Position numbers and translations under genes: made by a program. A DNA stretch of 64,000 bases from an uncultured Lachnospiraceae bacterium (GTDB lineage: Bacteria; Bacillota; Clostridia; Lachnospirales; Lachnospiraceae), in the NCBI GenBank assembly GCA_910577835.1, contig CAJTOU010000009.1:16321-80320 (forward strand), read 5' to 3'. The notes below the pieces were generated by a model that worked only from the letters and a program-made list of their open reading frames with translations, did not search any database and was not told where the DNA came from. Positions 52,368-61,244 of the stretch are shown here, in pieces (position 1 is the first letter of the stretch; each line of letters starts with the position of its first letter).

Positions 52368-53714
52368 ATGCTAAAGGAAAAAGCTCATTATTATTATGGA
52401 ACATTCGGTAAAAATTGTGCGGAGGGCATTCTGCTTGCCGCCAGTGACATCTATAATCTCGGACTTACAGAAAACGAAATTATGCTGTTTGCCGGATTTG
52501 GCGGCGGTATGGGATGTAAAAGTACCTGTGGCGCATTATCCGGTGCTATCGGTGTCCTTAGTAAATTATTTGGAGACAGGGAAGATTTTCGTGCCCTGTG
52601 CGGCGATTTTGTTGCTGAATTTGAAAAAGCTCTGGGCTCTCTGGACTGTGCGCCGCTTGAGGAAAAATATCGAACCGAAGAAACCCGTTGTGTAACTGCG
52701 GTGGAAATGACTGCTGAGGTACTTGAAAAATTTATTGACAAATTAAATGGCAAACAGGAAGCTTCAAAAAATGAATGTACTCTTACCGCAGATGATATCA
52801 AACGTGTAAAAGGATTGGGCTTTTTAAATCACAAGGGAACCAATAAATTTAATGGACGTATTATTACCAGAAACGGACGTATTAACGCGGAGGAATGTCA
52901 GACAATTGCAGAGGCTGCAAAGCTTTATGGTGATGGCTATATGATGATGACTACGCGTCTTACAATTGAAGTATCAGGAATTGATTATAATGATATTGAA
53001 GCGTTTCGCAGCCATATAGGCAAAGCAGGACTTATAACCGGCGGTACAGGCAGCAAAGTACGGCCAGTGGTCGCATGTAAGGGTGCTACCTGCCAGTATG
53101 GTTTATATGATACTTATAAATTGAGCGAAGAAATACATAACCGGTTTTTCCTTAAATATAATAATGTTTCACTTCCTCATAAATTTAAAATCGCAGTTGG
53201 CGGATGTCCAAACAACTGTGTAAAACCAAATTTAAATGACCTTGGCATTATGGGAGCAAAAGTTCCGCAGTATGATGAAGAAAAGTGCCGTGGCTGTAAG
53301 AAATGTCAGATAGAGGCTGCCTGTCCAATTCATGCCGCAAAGCTTACCGACGGAAAACTTGTAATTGATAAAGACTTGTGTAATAACTGCGGACGCTGTG
53401 TTGCAAAATGCCCGTTCCATTGTTCTGATGAAGGAACTTATGGCTGGAAAGTATATATCGGAGGCCGTTGGGGAAAACAGGTGGCGCATGGCCGGATGTT
53501 GAGCAAGCTGTTTACAGAGAAAGAAGATTTAATGAATACAATTGATAAAGCGATTCTTCTTTTCCGTTCTGAAGGAAAGCCGGGAGAAAGATTCGCTGAT
53601 ACAATAGAAAGAATCGGATTTGACAAGGCGCAGGAAATGATTCTTGGCGATGATTTATTAAAACGGAAGTCAGAAATACTTGGATTAAATGTGATAGGCG
53701 GAGCAAGCTGCTGA
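52368..53714 (+). CDS. C_GCAxxG domain fused to siroheme sulfite/nitrite reductase
   Basis: Residues 1-125 form a C_GCAxxG_C_C family domain (NCAEGILLA; FGGGMGCKSTCGALSGA; C78; C108). Residues about 145-290 are a half-size siroheme reductase (NHKGTNKFNGRIITRNGRIN; cluster/siroheme ligands C237, C242, C280 and C284 in ACKGATCQYG and VGGCPNNCVK). Residues 300-355 are a two-cluster ferredoxin domain (C307-C319 and C338-C348). It would reduce sulfite or nitrite, with electrons passed through the ferredoxin part. The single reductase half resembles anaerobic sulfite reductases. TTCAGGAGGATTTT precedes the ATG. The siroheme operon at 36.8-43.5 kb supplies the cofactor. Confidence 0.88.
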   Translation: MLKEKAHYYYGTFGKNCAEGILLAASDIYNLGLTENEIMLFAGFGGGMGCKSTCGALSGAIGVLSKLFGDREDFRALCGDFVAEFEKALGSLDCAPLEEKYRTEETRCVTAVEMTAEVLEKFIDKLNGKQEASKNECTLTADDIKRVKGLGFLNHKGTNKFNGRIITRNGRINAEECQTIAEAAKLYGDGYMMMTTRLTIEVSGIDYNDIEAFRSHIGKAGLITGGTGSKVRPVVACKGATCQYGLYDTYKLSEEIHNRFFLKYNNVSLPHKFKIAVGGCPNNCVKPNLNDLGIMGAKVPQYDEEKCRGCKKCQIEAACPIHAAKLTDGKLVIDKDLCNNCGRCVAKCPFHCSDEGTYGWKVYIGGRWGKQVAHGRMLSKLFTEKEDLMNTIDKAILLFRSEGKPGERFADTIERIGFDKAQEMILGDDLLKRKSEILGLNVIGGASC

Positions 53715-53744
53715 TATAAGACAATATTGGAATTATTTTTGAAA

Positions 53745-53841
53745 GGGACTGTCGCACTAAGAAAAGGCAGTACAAAATATAGTGATTTTTAATTTGTATA
53801 GATACTGTATTTTGTATGTGTTCTGCTTAATGCAACAGCCC
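53745..53841. repeat. Palindromic intergenic repeat, copy 3
   Basis: Ends GGGACTGT and ACAGCCC pair. The interior (CGCACTAAGAAAAGGCAGTA ... TTCTGCTTAATG) is nearly identical to the inverted copy 1 at 36535-36628. It lies 30 bases after the reductase stop and may terminate that transcript. Confidence 0.8.
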
Positions 53842-53943
53842 TTCTCTGCTTTTCAGGTCATTGTTATAGCACTTCTTTTTAAGATATTTTATAGAATACT
53901 CTACTATTCGATACAATAAAACTCCGTACAATAAAACCTTACA

Positions 53944-53971
53944 TTGTAACACCAGACTTTTTGGTTATGAT
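53944..53971 (+). promoter_or_regulatory. Promoter of the MerR-type regulator gene
   Basis: TTGTAA (53944-53949) and TATGAT (53966-53971) are 16 bases apart, with a GGAGG site after 12 bases. The spacer contains ACC-AGACTTTTT-GGT, a possible MerR dyad. The spacing is shorter than the 19-20 bases typical of MerR-activated promoters. Confidence 0.4.
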
Positions 53972-53998
53972 ATATTGAGAGAATGGAGGCAAGAAACA

Positions 53999-54742
53999 AT
54001 GAATACCTATAAAACTGCAGAAGTTGCTGCAATAATCGGAATACATCCAAATACAGTACGATTATACGAAAAACTGAAATTAATACCTGAACCAAAACGC
54101 CTGTCAAATGGTTATCGTGTATTTACAGAATTTCATATAAAGCAATGTAAAATGATACGTCTTGCATTTCAGATAGAGGTTTTGCAAAACGGATTGAGAA
54201 AGAAAATTGTACAGATGATTATGGTATCTGCAACAGGAGATTTTGATACGGCTATTATTTTAACACAGGACTACCTGAAACAACTCAAACGGGAACGTCA
54301 AAATGCAGAAGAAGCTATTGAAATTGTAAAACAAATTTTGTCTGGTGGTATTGGAGAAAACTCACAATCTTTTAAACGAAAGGAGGTATCAGAGTTTCTT
54401 AATATTTCTATGGACACACTCCGAAATTGGGAAATGAATGGTTTACTTACTGTAAAACGAAAAGATAATGGATATCGTGTTTATACTGACGAGGATATAC
54501 AACGGTTAAAAATAATTCGTACATTAAGATGTGCAAATTACTCGTTAGAAGCAATCTTGCGGCTTTTGCAACAACTTTCCCAAAATCCTGATACGGATAT
54601 TCGTACTGCGCTAAACACGCCGAAACAAACTGATGATATTATTTCTGTCTGTGACAGGCTTATCATGTCACTTTTGGCAGCAGAAAAAAACGGAACTGTT
54701 CTTCTGGATATGCTGCATGATATGAAAACTCAATTTTCATAA
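53999..54742 (+). CDS. Double MerR-type transcriptional regulator
   Basis: The 247-residue protein holds two MerR helix-turn-helix domains: residues about 3-70 (YKTAEVAAIIGIHPNTVRLYEK with GYRVFTEFHI) and about 125-190 (KEVSEFLNISMDTLRNWEMN with GYRVYTDEDI), joined by a helical linker. The family usually has one such domain and an effector domain; here the second domain takes the C-terminal place. The ATG at 53999 has GGAGG 9 bases upstream, preferred over an upstream in-frame start. It probably controls the ABC exporter that follows after a terminator. Confidence 0.88.
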   Translation: MNTYKTAEVAAIIGIHPNTVRLYEKLKLIPEPKRLSNGYRVFTEFHIKQCKMIRLAFQIEVLQNGLRKKIVQMIMVSATGDFDTAIILTQDYLKQLKRERQNAEEAIEIVKQILSGGIGENSQSFKRKEVSEFLNISMDTLRNWEMNGLLTVKRKDNGYRVYTDEDIQRLKIIRTLRCANYSLEAILRLLQQLSQNPDTDIRTALNTPKQTDDIISVCDRLIMSLLAAEKNGTVLLDMLHDMKTQFS

Positions 54743-54753
54743 ACCCTACACTT

Positions 54754-54790
54754 TACCACCAATGTTCTTATTGGTGGTATTCTTATTTTA
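54754..54790 (+). terminator. Terminator between the regulator and ABC genes
   Basis: TACCACCAAT (54754-54763) and ATTGGTGGTA (54770-54779) form a perfect 10-bp stem followed by TTCTTATTTT. The ABC ATG lies 24 bases further, so the exporter is expressed by read-through or antitermination, or from a promoter I cannot see. Confidence 0.8.
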
Positions 54791-54813
54791 CAAAAACAAA
54801 AGGAGGTCTTATT

Positions 54814-55539
54814 ATGCAGACTATAATCAATGTTCAGCAGTTGTCGAAATCCTATGACGATTTGTCTGCGATAGACAATATCAGTCTATCAGTAAAACAA
54901 GGCACTGTTTATGGACTTCTTGGCGCGAATGGCGCAGGAAAAAGTACCACAATTGAATGTATTCTGGGCACAAAAAACGCCGACAGCGGGAGTATATCAG
55001 TCTTGGGATATAATCCGAAAAAAGACAGACATCGCCTGTTCCAAAATGTCGGCGTTCAATTTCAAGAGGGTGATTATCAGCCGGAAATTAAAGTTTCAGA
55101 GCTATGTGAAGAAACTGCCTGTCTTTATGAAGCACCTGCCGACTGGAAAAATCTTTGTAAGCAATTCGGAATAGGTGAAAAGATTGATAATGCGGTAAAA
55201 AGTCTGTCCGGGGGCGAACGTCAACGCTTGTTTATTGTACTCGCCTTAATTCCTAATCCCAAGCTTGTATTTCTTGACGAGCTGACTACCGGACTTGACA
55301 CAAAAGCCCGACGTGACGTTTGGAAAATTCTATCAGAACTGAAAAGCAGGGGATTAACTATCTTCTTGACTTCTCATTTCATGGACGAAGTAGAAGCCTT
55401 ATGTGACGAAATATGCATTTTGAAAAAAGGAAAAGCCATATTTTATGGAACGCTTGAACAGGCAAAGGAAGTCAGCGACTGTGTAAAATTTGAGGACGCT
55501 TATCTTGCACTTTCCGGTGAGGAGGATATAACAGAATGA
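54814..55539 (+). CDS. ABC transporter ATP-binding protein (drug-export type)
   Basis: The 241-residue ATPase has Walker A GANGAGKST, the Q-loop region VGVQFQEGDYQ, signature SLSGGERQR, Walker B LVFLDELTTGLD and the switch histidine in TSHFMDEVE. The sequence style (CcmA/DRA type) matches ABC-2 exporters of drugs or peptides. AAAGGAGG precedes the ATG. Its stop overlaps the permease start by ATGA, so the two are coupled. Walker B has DEL instead of DEP. Confidence 0.93.
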   Translation: MQTIINVQQLSKSYDDLSAIDNISLSVKQGTVYGLLGANGAGKSTTIECILGTKNADSGSISVLGYNPKKDRHRLFQNVGVQFQEGDYQPEIKVSELCEETACLYEAPADWKNLCKQFGIGEKIDNAVKSLSGGERQRLFIVLALIPNPKLVFLDELTTGLDTKARRDVWKILSELKSRGLTIFLTSHFMDEVEALCDEICILKKGKAIFYGTLEQAKEVSDCVKFEDAYLALSGEEDITE

Positions 55540-56279
55540 AATCATTTGTAATCCTTTTAAAAAATGAGCTAAAGCTCAACATTAGAAATATGAATATGGT
55601 TATTTTTGCAGTTATTATGCCACTGATTGTCTTAAGTATTCTTGGCTTTATTTATGGAACGGAACCCGCCACGCAAGGGGCAGTATACACCTTTATGGAA
55701 CAATCCTTTGGCGCACTTTGTTGTATTTCTATTTGTGCAGGTGGACTTATGGGATTACCTCTTGTGGTATCAGAATATCGGGAACGAAAAATTCTGAAAC
55801 GTTTTCAAGTTACCCCTGTCAGTCCAGCAAAATTACTGGTCGTAGAATTTACAATTTATGTTATATATTGCATTATATCAATGCTCACACTGTTTTCTGC
55901 TGCTGCGTTATTCTGTAAAATAAAGATACATGGTTCTCTTCTCTTGTTTTTAGGAAGCTGGCTTTTGACTATGTTATCTACTTTAAGCATTGGTTTGTTA
56001 GTTGGGGGCATTGCTAAAAATATGAAAAGCGCAAGTGTGATTGCCTGTATTTTATATTTTCCTATGCTTATTTTTTCCGGTGCAACACTTCCTTTTGAAG
56101 TAATGCCGTTTATCATGCAGAAAATTATCAGCATCTTTCCATTAACACAAGGTATTCAGCTAATGAAAGCGGCATTTCTTGGATTGCCGATTGATAATGT
56201 ATTGTTTCCGGCTATTGTTATGGGTGCTGTCACACTCATTTGTTTTGGCATCTCTGTAAAATATTTTAAATGGGAATAA
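55536..56279 (+). CDS. ABC-2 type permease
   Basis: The 247-residue membrane protein has six hydrophobic segments and the ABC-2 signature: VVSEYRERKILKRFQVTPVS after the second helix, then the conserved helix pair ending FSGATLPFEVMP and FPLTQGIQLMKAAFLG. With the preceding ATPase it forms a dimeric exporter, probably for a drug or antimicrobial peptide. It is the last gene of the unit. Confidence 0.92.
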   Translation: MKSFVILLKNELKLNIRNMNMVIFAVIMPLIVLSILGFIYGTEPATQGAVYTFMEQSFGALCCISICAGGLMGLPLVVSEYRERKILKRFQVTPVSPAKLLVVEFTIYVIYCIISMLTLFSAAALFCKIKIHGSLLLFLGSWLLTMLSTLSIGLLVGGIAKNMKSASVIACILYFPMLIFSGATLPFEVMPFIMQKIISIFPLTQGIQLMKAAFLGLPIDNVLFPAIVMGAVTLICFGISVKYFKWE

Positions 56280-56319
56280 AGGACTGAATGTAAAATGTAG
56301 CAAATAAACATAAACCAAA

Positions 56320-56359
56320 TCTGCGTCACGACAGTAAATAAAAACTGTCATGACGCAGA
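56320..56359. terminator. 16-bp near-perfect hairpin after the ABC genes
   Basis: TCTGCGTCACGACAGT and ACTGTCATGACGCAGA pair with one mismatch around an 8-base loop. It lies between the convergent permease and GGDEF/EAL genes. T runs on both sides are poor, so factor-independent termination is possible but not certain. Confidence 0.5.
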
Positions 56360-56495
56360 AAATTTGACACACCAAGAAGTGTTATCTCCAATATTTTTTC
56401 AGACTCCCTTGTCAGCTGATGAGTATAACCAAAACTATTATTAAAACAAACAGTTTTCCTGTGTTCTGCCACAGCTAATATTTTGCCCAAAATCC

Positions 56496-58646
56496 CTACA
56501 TCACTTCTTTTCTTTCTTCCTCATAAATCTCCCTGATTTTTTCCGAAGCCTGTGCACTTCCTATAATTCTAAGATTCTTAATCTTTCCCTGAAAAGACCT
56601 CTGATAATAATCTCCGCCCAGTACTACCTTTTCCACTGCGTTTAAATTCGGCACATGCTCAATAAACTGTATCATTTTTCCGTTAATATACAATCTGGAA
56701 GTTTCACTAAACGAATCCATCGTCAACACCACATGCATCCATTCGCCCAGTGGAACCGCATCATAAAAAATATCATTCCACCCATCCTGCTTCCGGTCAT
56801 CACAAATTCGAAAGATGGAAGTTCCCTCTCTGATATAAGGTGCAAAGCTTAAAAAGCCTTTCTGATAGCGGACAAAAAATGCACTACTCCATCTGTTATA
56901 TTCCGCAACATTCAGCCACATGGAAATTGTATAACTGTCGGAAATCATAAGCTCTGTCGGCAGAATTACCACATTTTTCATTTCGTCTCCGCCCGGAAAA
57001 ACAATTGCATTTTCCTGAAAAGTTACACTGTCTCCTATTATTTCCCCTGTTACCCCATTCATTTCATCTATTATATTTTCCTTTAATGGAAAATGCACAT
57101 GAAGAAAATTCTCTCCTGAATATTTTTCTGCAAATTCTTCAAATTCTTTCTGTGGCAATGGCTTGGAATAAAAATATCCTTGTATGATTTCACAGCCAAA
57201 CCCTGTCACCAGCTTTTTCTCCTCCTCCGTTTCCACTCCCTCTGAAATCACTTTCATTCTCAAGTCCGTACCCATAGAAATCACATTTCTAATCACCGCT
57301 GCCGCTTTTTCCTCTGTTCCAGATGTGTCGATAAATGTCTTATCCAGTTTTAAAATATCTGCCTTTACATCCTTCAACATTCCAAGCGAAGAATAACTTG
57401 AACCAAAATCATCTATGGAAATAACAAATCCTCTGTCACGCAATCTCTCTATTGTATCTTTGATAACCGTTGCATCCTCAAAAAACACTCCCTCTGTGAT
57501 TTCCAAATCTATTTCATGTCTCGGCGTTTCGTATCTATCTACAATATACAACAGCTTGCCCACAAAATTCTTGTCAAAAAAATGTACTCGAGACATATTT
57601 ACAGAAATAATCAGATTTTTATAGGGTTTATCCTCTTCTCTCCATTTCTTCTTCATCTGACAGACTTGTTCTAAAATCGAAAAATCAATTTCTTGAACAA
57701 AACCATTCTGCTCCATAAGAGGAATAAATTTACCAGGTGGAATCAGTCCCCGTTTTTCATTATTCCACCTGACAAGTGCCTCTGCTCCATAAATCGTATT
57801 TGCCAATGCATTCATTTTTGGCTGCAAATATGCAACAAATCTGCCTTTTACAAGGTCTTCCACCATAATTGCCTCAAGTTCCTTGTTTTCTCTCAATTGT
57901 CCTTCGATATGATTGTAAAAAACATATCTGTTATGTCCTTTTTCTTTCGCTTTTCTAAGCGCCACCTTGCATTTATGTAAAATATCATCCAGACTCTCGG
58001 AAACCTTCTCATTTCTTAAAATACTGATAGCCACTGGAGTCTCAATTCTCATTTCTTCACATTTAACACCCTTTTGAAGCTCATAAAAAACTTTTCTAAA
58101 ATACTCCTCAAGCTTTTCCTCCGATATCCTGTCAGAGCGGATAACAATCAAAAACTGAGCGCCCATCTGCCTTGAAAAAAAGATATCTGTCTCGCCCTGA
58201 AAAATAGATTCTATCTTTCTCCATGCCTTTACAAGATATTCTTTTGCTTTTTGTTTTCCGTAAATATCCTTTACAAAAAAATAATTTTCTATTTCAAGCA
58301 AAATATAATCATAGCAAAAATCACCCTGAATATTTTTATAAAATTTTGTCAGTCCATAATAATTTTGTATTCCGGTAGTTTCATCGATATGTTCCTTTCT
58401 GACCTTCCCTTCCTGAATCAGACAGGCATATTCCTCTCCACGTTCATTATTCCTCAGCGGCAGTGACGTATATTCATGTTCATTGTCTATCTTCCATTTT
58501 TTTCCTATTACTTCACTTTCCCTCTTAAAATGATGGCTGCAAAAACTGTTTACCGCAATTACCCGAAACTGACTGTCTACAATCAGAACTGGCTTTTCGA
58601 CTGCATCGATAAAACTCTTTGCATCCTCAATAAAGTTATTCAGCAT
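56496..58646 (-). CDS. PAS / degenerate GGDEF / EAL / LamG cyclic-di-GMP protein
   Basis: Order of domains in 716 residues: PAS-like (about 5-75, PVLIVDSQFRVIAVNSFCSH), a GGDEF-like domain without the GGDEF loop (SRQMGAQFLIVIR, about 115-245), an EAL phosphodiesterase domain (about 260-495) with EALVRW, NMSRVHF, DLEITEG, SIDDFGSSYSSL, KLDKTFI and SEGVETEEE all intact, and a C-terminal LamG/concanavalin-like beta sandwich (about 540-700, SMWLNVAEYNRW; GEWMHVVLTMDS; LYINGKMI). The phosphodiesterase part should be active. A LamG domain is normally secreted, yet no membrane or signal segment is seen. The ATG at 58644-58646 has GGAGG upstream. Confidence 0.9.
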   Translation of the reverse strand: MLNNFIEDAKSFIDAVEKPVLIVDSQFRVIAVNSFCSHHFKRESEVIGKKWKIDNEHEYTSLPLRNNERGEEYACLIQEGKVRKEHIDETTGIQNYYGLTKFYKNIQGDFCYDYILLEIENYFFVKDIYGKQKAKEYLVKAWRKIESIFQGETDIFFSRQMGAQFLIVIRSDRISEEKLEEYFRKVFYELQKGVKCEEMRIETPVAISILRNEKVSESLDDILHKCKVALRKAKEKGHNRYVFYNHIEGQLRENKELEAIMVEDLVKGRFVAYLQPKMNALANTIYGAEALVRWNNEKRGLIPPGKFIPLMEQNGFVQEIDFSILEQVCQMKKKWREEDKPYKNLIISVNMSRVHFFDKNFVGKLLYIVDRYETPRHEIDLEITEGVFFEDATVIKDTIERLRDRGFVISIDDFGSSYSSLGMLKDVKADILKLDKTFIDTSGTEEKAAAVIRNVISMGTDLRMKVISEGVETEEEKKLVTGFGCEIIQGYFYSKPLPQKEFEEFAEKYSGENFLHVHFPLKENIIDEMNGVTGEIIGDSVTFQENAIVFPGGDEMKNVVILPTELMISDSYTISMWLNVAEYNRWSSAFFVRYQKGFLSFAPYIREGTSIFRICDDRKQDGWNDIFYDAVPLGEWMHVVLTMDSFSETSRLYINGKMIQFIEHVPNLNAVEKVVLGGDYYQRSFQGKIKNLRIIGSAQASEKIREIYEEERKEVM

Positions 58647-58693
58647 ATATATTCCTCCGGTCATGTGTTCATTTCATAACTATTTCTGTAATT

Positions 58694-58722
58694 ATTATAT
58701 ATCACACAATATTAGGAAACAA
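58694..58722 (-). promoter_or_regulatory. Promoter of the EAL-LamG gene
   Basis: On the minus strand TTGTTT (58717-58722) and a perfect TATAAT (58694-58699) are 17 bases apart. Confidence 0.55.
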
Positions 58723-58852
58723 GCCTTTTTTGTAAAAAATTAGGGAAACTGCACAACCAGTAAACAACCGGAGACTGCTGCATTAAAATCTATATCATTC
58801 TTTATTTTCCACAAGAATATTTAATGCCAGTAACTCCGGTTTCCATCAAAAA

Positions 58853-60571
58853 TCAAGATGCACTTTCTGATACAATATCTGCTATCTCTTTAATTCCTTT
58901 TTTGCCGAAATATACCTTATCATCATTTAAAATCATACATGGAACACTCATAATATGATATTTTTCCTTCATCTCAGGATAATACTGCAAATCAAACATT
59001 TCCCCCTCCACATTCTCTGACAGCGACGCAAGCCTCTGAACTCCCATCACTACATCAGGACACACCATACAGGAAAGTGATACCATTACCTTGAGATTCA
59101 CCTTCTTTTGAAGGCCTTCTATCTGTTCCTTTATTTCCTGCTCTGTCTGCTGCCCCGGACCGGCAGTATTATATAAAGCAATAACAAAAGAATTAAATTC
59201 ATGTCCGCCCGGTACTGCATGAAAACAGATTCCTGTTTCGCTGCCGTCTTCCCGATATACTTCCAACACAGGCAGAGATTTTCCTGTCGGGCTTTCCTCA
59301 GCCTCCTCACAGATAATTTTAGGAGAAACCTCCTTTAATTCCTGTATAAATCCGCGGATTTTATCAGACAATTCCGATTTATCACAACAGGCTTTTACAA
59401 TTACCTTATGTTCAAATTTCTGTGCCAATTCTGATAACTGATTTCGAATTTCATCATTTAAAAATTTTCCGTTTTCCTGATACTCTGTTTCTTCTTTTTT
59501 CCCGCTTTCTTCTTCTGCTGTCTGAAGTTTGGACAAATCCGCCTTTTTCATAAACAGCTCCGGTATTTTTTCCTGTTCATGTATAGATGAAACATATTTT
59601 TCCAGATTTACCGCCGCGACGGCACCATCAGAAACAGCCGTTACCACCTGCCTCAAATCTTTAATGCATACATCTCCGGCAGCATAAACCCCATCAATGC
59701 TGGTTTTCATTGTAGAATCTGTAATAATATAACCATAATCATTTAATTCTACCTTTCCCTTTACCCATTCAGTTGCCGGCTCGTAACCCGCAAAGACAAA
59801 TACACCGATTCCCTCTGAGCGATGTACCTCCCATTCCTCTTTTGTCTGGTTATTCCTGAATACTGCGTGCTCTACTGTACTGTCTCCCGATACGCTGACA
59901 ATTTCTGTTTCAAAATGCACTTCTATCTTGGGATATTTTTCTACCTGTTCTGCAACTGTTTTTGCACAGGTAAAATATTCCTCTCTTACAATCATAACTA
60001 CTTTACTGGCATATTTAGTAAGAAAAATACCCTCTTCTACGGCTGCAAAGCCTCCGCCGATTACATATACTTCTCTTCCTGTAAAAAATTCACCGTCACA
60101 GGTCGCACAATATGCCACGCCACGTCCCTGAAATTCTTTTTCTCCCTGAAATCCAAGCTTTCTAGGGTGAGCGCCGGTTGCAATTAAAATTCCAATTGTA
60201 TATATATCGCCTTTGGAAGTATGCAAAGTACGTATTTTATCCGGACAGTCAACGCAGGAGTTGGCTTTATTATTCTCCAGCTCTATCTCATATACTTCGC
60301 CCAATACAAGCTCTGCTCCAAAAGCTTCTGCCTGTTTTTTCATGGACTGAGTCAACCGCTTTCCATCTGTTCTCTCTATTCCGGGATAATTTACCACCTC
60401 GGAAGTAATGGTAATCTGACCGCCGATTTGCTCTTTTTCAATTAAAAGAACCTTATATTTTGCTCTTGCCATATAAATTGCGGCGGAAAGACCGGCCGGT
60501 CCTCCGCCTACTATGACAAGGTCATATAATTTCTTGAGTAATTCCTTATATGATTCCTTATCTGTATTCAT
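58853..60571 (-). CDS. AhpF-like NADH:peroxiredoxin reductase with C-terminal thioredoxin folds
   Basis: Residues 1-330 are a thioredoxin-reductase flavoprotein: FAD loop VGGGPAGLSAAIYMARA, redox centre CATC (C155, C158), NADPH-type loop VIGGGFAAVEEG and ASGDVCIK-type FAD end (AAGDVCIKDLRQ). After a charged linker come two thioredoxin-like folds (about 395-485 and 490-572), the second with CMVC (C501, C504) as in SLSCMVCPDVV. Classical AhpF carries this pair at the N-terminus; here it is at the C-terminus. It should reduce the AhpC encoded 8 bases upstream. AGGAGGGG precedes the ATG. Confidence 0.9.
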   Translation of the reverse strand: MNTDKESYKELLKKLYDLVIVGGGPAGLSAAIYMARAKYKVLLIEKEQIGGQITITSEVVNYPGIERTDGKRLTQSMKKQAEAFGAELVLGEVYEIELENNKANSCVDCPDKIRTLHTSKGDIYTIGILIATGAHPRKLGFQGEKEFQGRGVAYCATCDGEFFTGREVYVIGGGFAAVEEGIFLTKYASKVVMIVREEYFTCAKTVAEQVEKYPKIEVHFETEIVSVSGDSTVEHAVFRNNQTKEEWEVHRSEGIGVFVFAGYEPATEWVKGKVELNDYGYIITDSTMKTSIDGVYAAGDVCIKDLRQVVTAVSDGAVAAVNLEKYVSSIHEQEKIPELFMKKADLSKLQTAEEESGKKEETEYQENGKFLNDEIRNQLSELAQKFEHKVIVKACCDKSELSDKIRGFIQELKEVSPKIICEEAEESPTGKSLPVLEVYREDGSETGICFHAVPGGHEFNSFVIALYNTAGPGQQTEQEIKEQIEGLQKKVNLKVMVSLSCMVCPDVVMGVQRLASLSENVEGEMFDLQYYPEMKEKYHIMSVPCMILNDDKVYFGKKGIKEIADIVSESAS

Positions 60572-60579
60572 TTCCCCTC

Positions 60580-61143
60580 CTATAATAAGCCTACCAAATC
60601 AAGGCTTGGTTTTAAAGTTTCTGCGCCCGGCTTCCATTTTGCAGGGCAAACCTCGTCACCATGCTCTGCTACAAACTGGGATGCCTGAACGCGTCTTAAC
60701 AGTTCTTCTGCATTTCTTCCCACATTGCCGGCAGTTACTTCATAGGCAACAACTTTTCCTTCCGGATTAATGATAAATGTTCCTCTTTCTGCCATACCGT
60801 CCTTTTCAATCATTACATCCAAATCTCTTGTAATAGTTCCTGTTGGGTCAGCAAGCATTGGATATTGAATTTTTTTAATGGTCTTTGATGCATCGTGCCA
60901 TGCCTTATGGACAAAATGAGTATCACAGGAAACGCTGTACACTTCACAGTTAATTTTCTTAAACTCCTCGTATTTGTCTGCCAAATCTTCCAGTTCTGTC
61001 GGGCATACAAAGGTAAAATCTGCCGGATAGAAGAAAAATACAGCCCATCCACCGAGAATATCTGCTCTTGAATATTCCTTAAATTCTCCATTTACAAATG
61101 CCTGAACATGAAAATCGCCTAATTCTTTTCCAATTAATGACAT
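60580..61143 (-). CDS. ahpC: Alkyl hydroperoxide reductase peroxiredoxin
   Basis: The 187-residue typical 2-Cys peroxiredoxin has the peroxidatic Cys47 in PADFTFVCPTELEDLA and the resolving Cys166 in EVCPAKWKPG. It reduces hydrogen peroxide, organic peroxides and peroxynitrite and is recycled by the AhpF-like flavoprotein of the next gene. The YF/GGLG-type C-terminal elements of sensitive enzymes appear (LKPSLDLVGLL). AAAAAAGGAGAAATAGTT precedes the ATG. The gene is the first of a two-gene oxidative-stress operon. Confidence 0.96.
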   Translation of the reverse strand: MSLIGKELGDFHVQAFVNGEFKEYSRADILGGWAVFFFYPADFTFVCPTELEDLADKYEEFKKINCEVYSVSCDTHFVHKAWHDASKTIKKIQYPMLADPTGTITRDLDVMIEKDGMAERGTFIINPEGKVVAYEVTAGNVGRNAEELLRRVQASQFVAEHGDEVCPAKWKPGAETLKPSLDLVGLL

Positions 61144-61174
61144 AACTATTTCTCCTTTTTTGATAGGTTTTATA

Positions 61175-61202
61175 CTTATAGTTTTATCAGTTTAAAGGAC
61201 AA
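61175..61202 (-). promoter_or_regulatory. Candidate ahpC operon promoter
   Basis: On the minus strand TTGTCC (61197-61202) and TATAAG (61175-61180) are 16 bases apart. The region is AT-rich; no clear 15-bp PerR box is seen. Confidence 0.45.
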
Positions 61203-61244
61203 ATATACATTTTTTATTTCTTTTATTTTAAATCTTTCCATTTA

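Noticed and set aside
61144-61244. PerR box at the ahpC promoter
   Set aside because: The AT-rich sequence CTATAAGTATAAAA resembles half of a TTATAATNATTATAA site only by chance composition.
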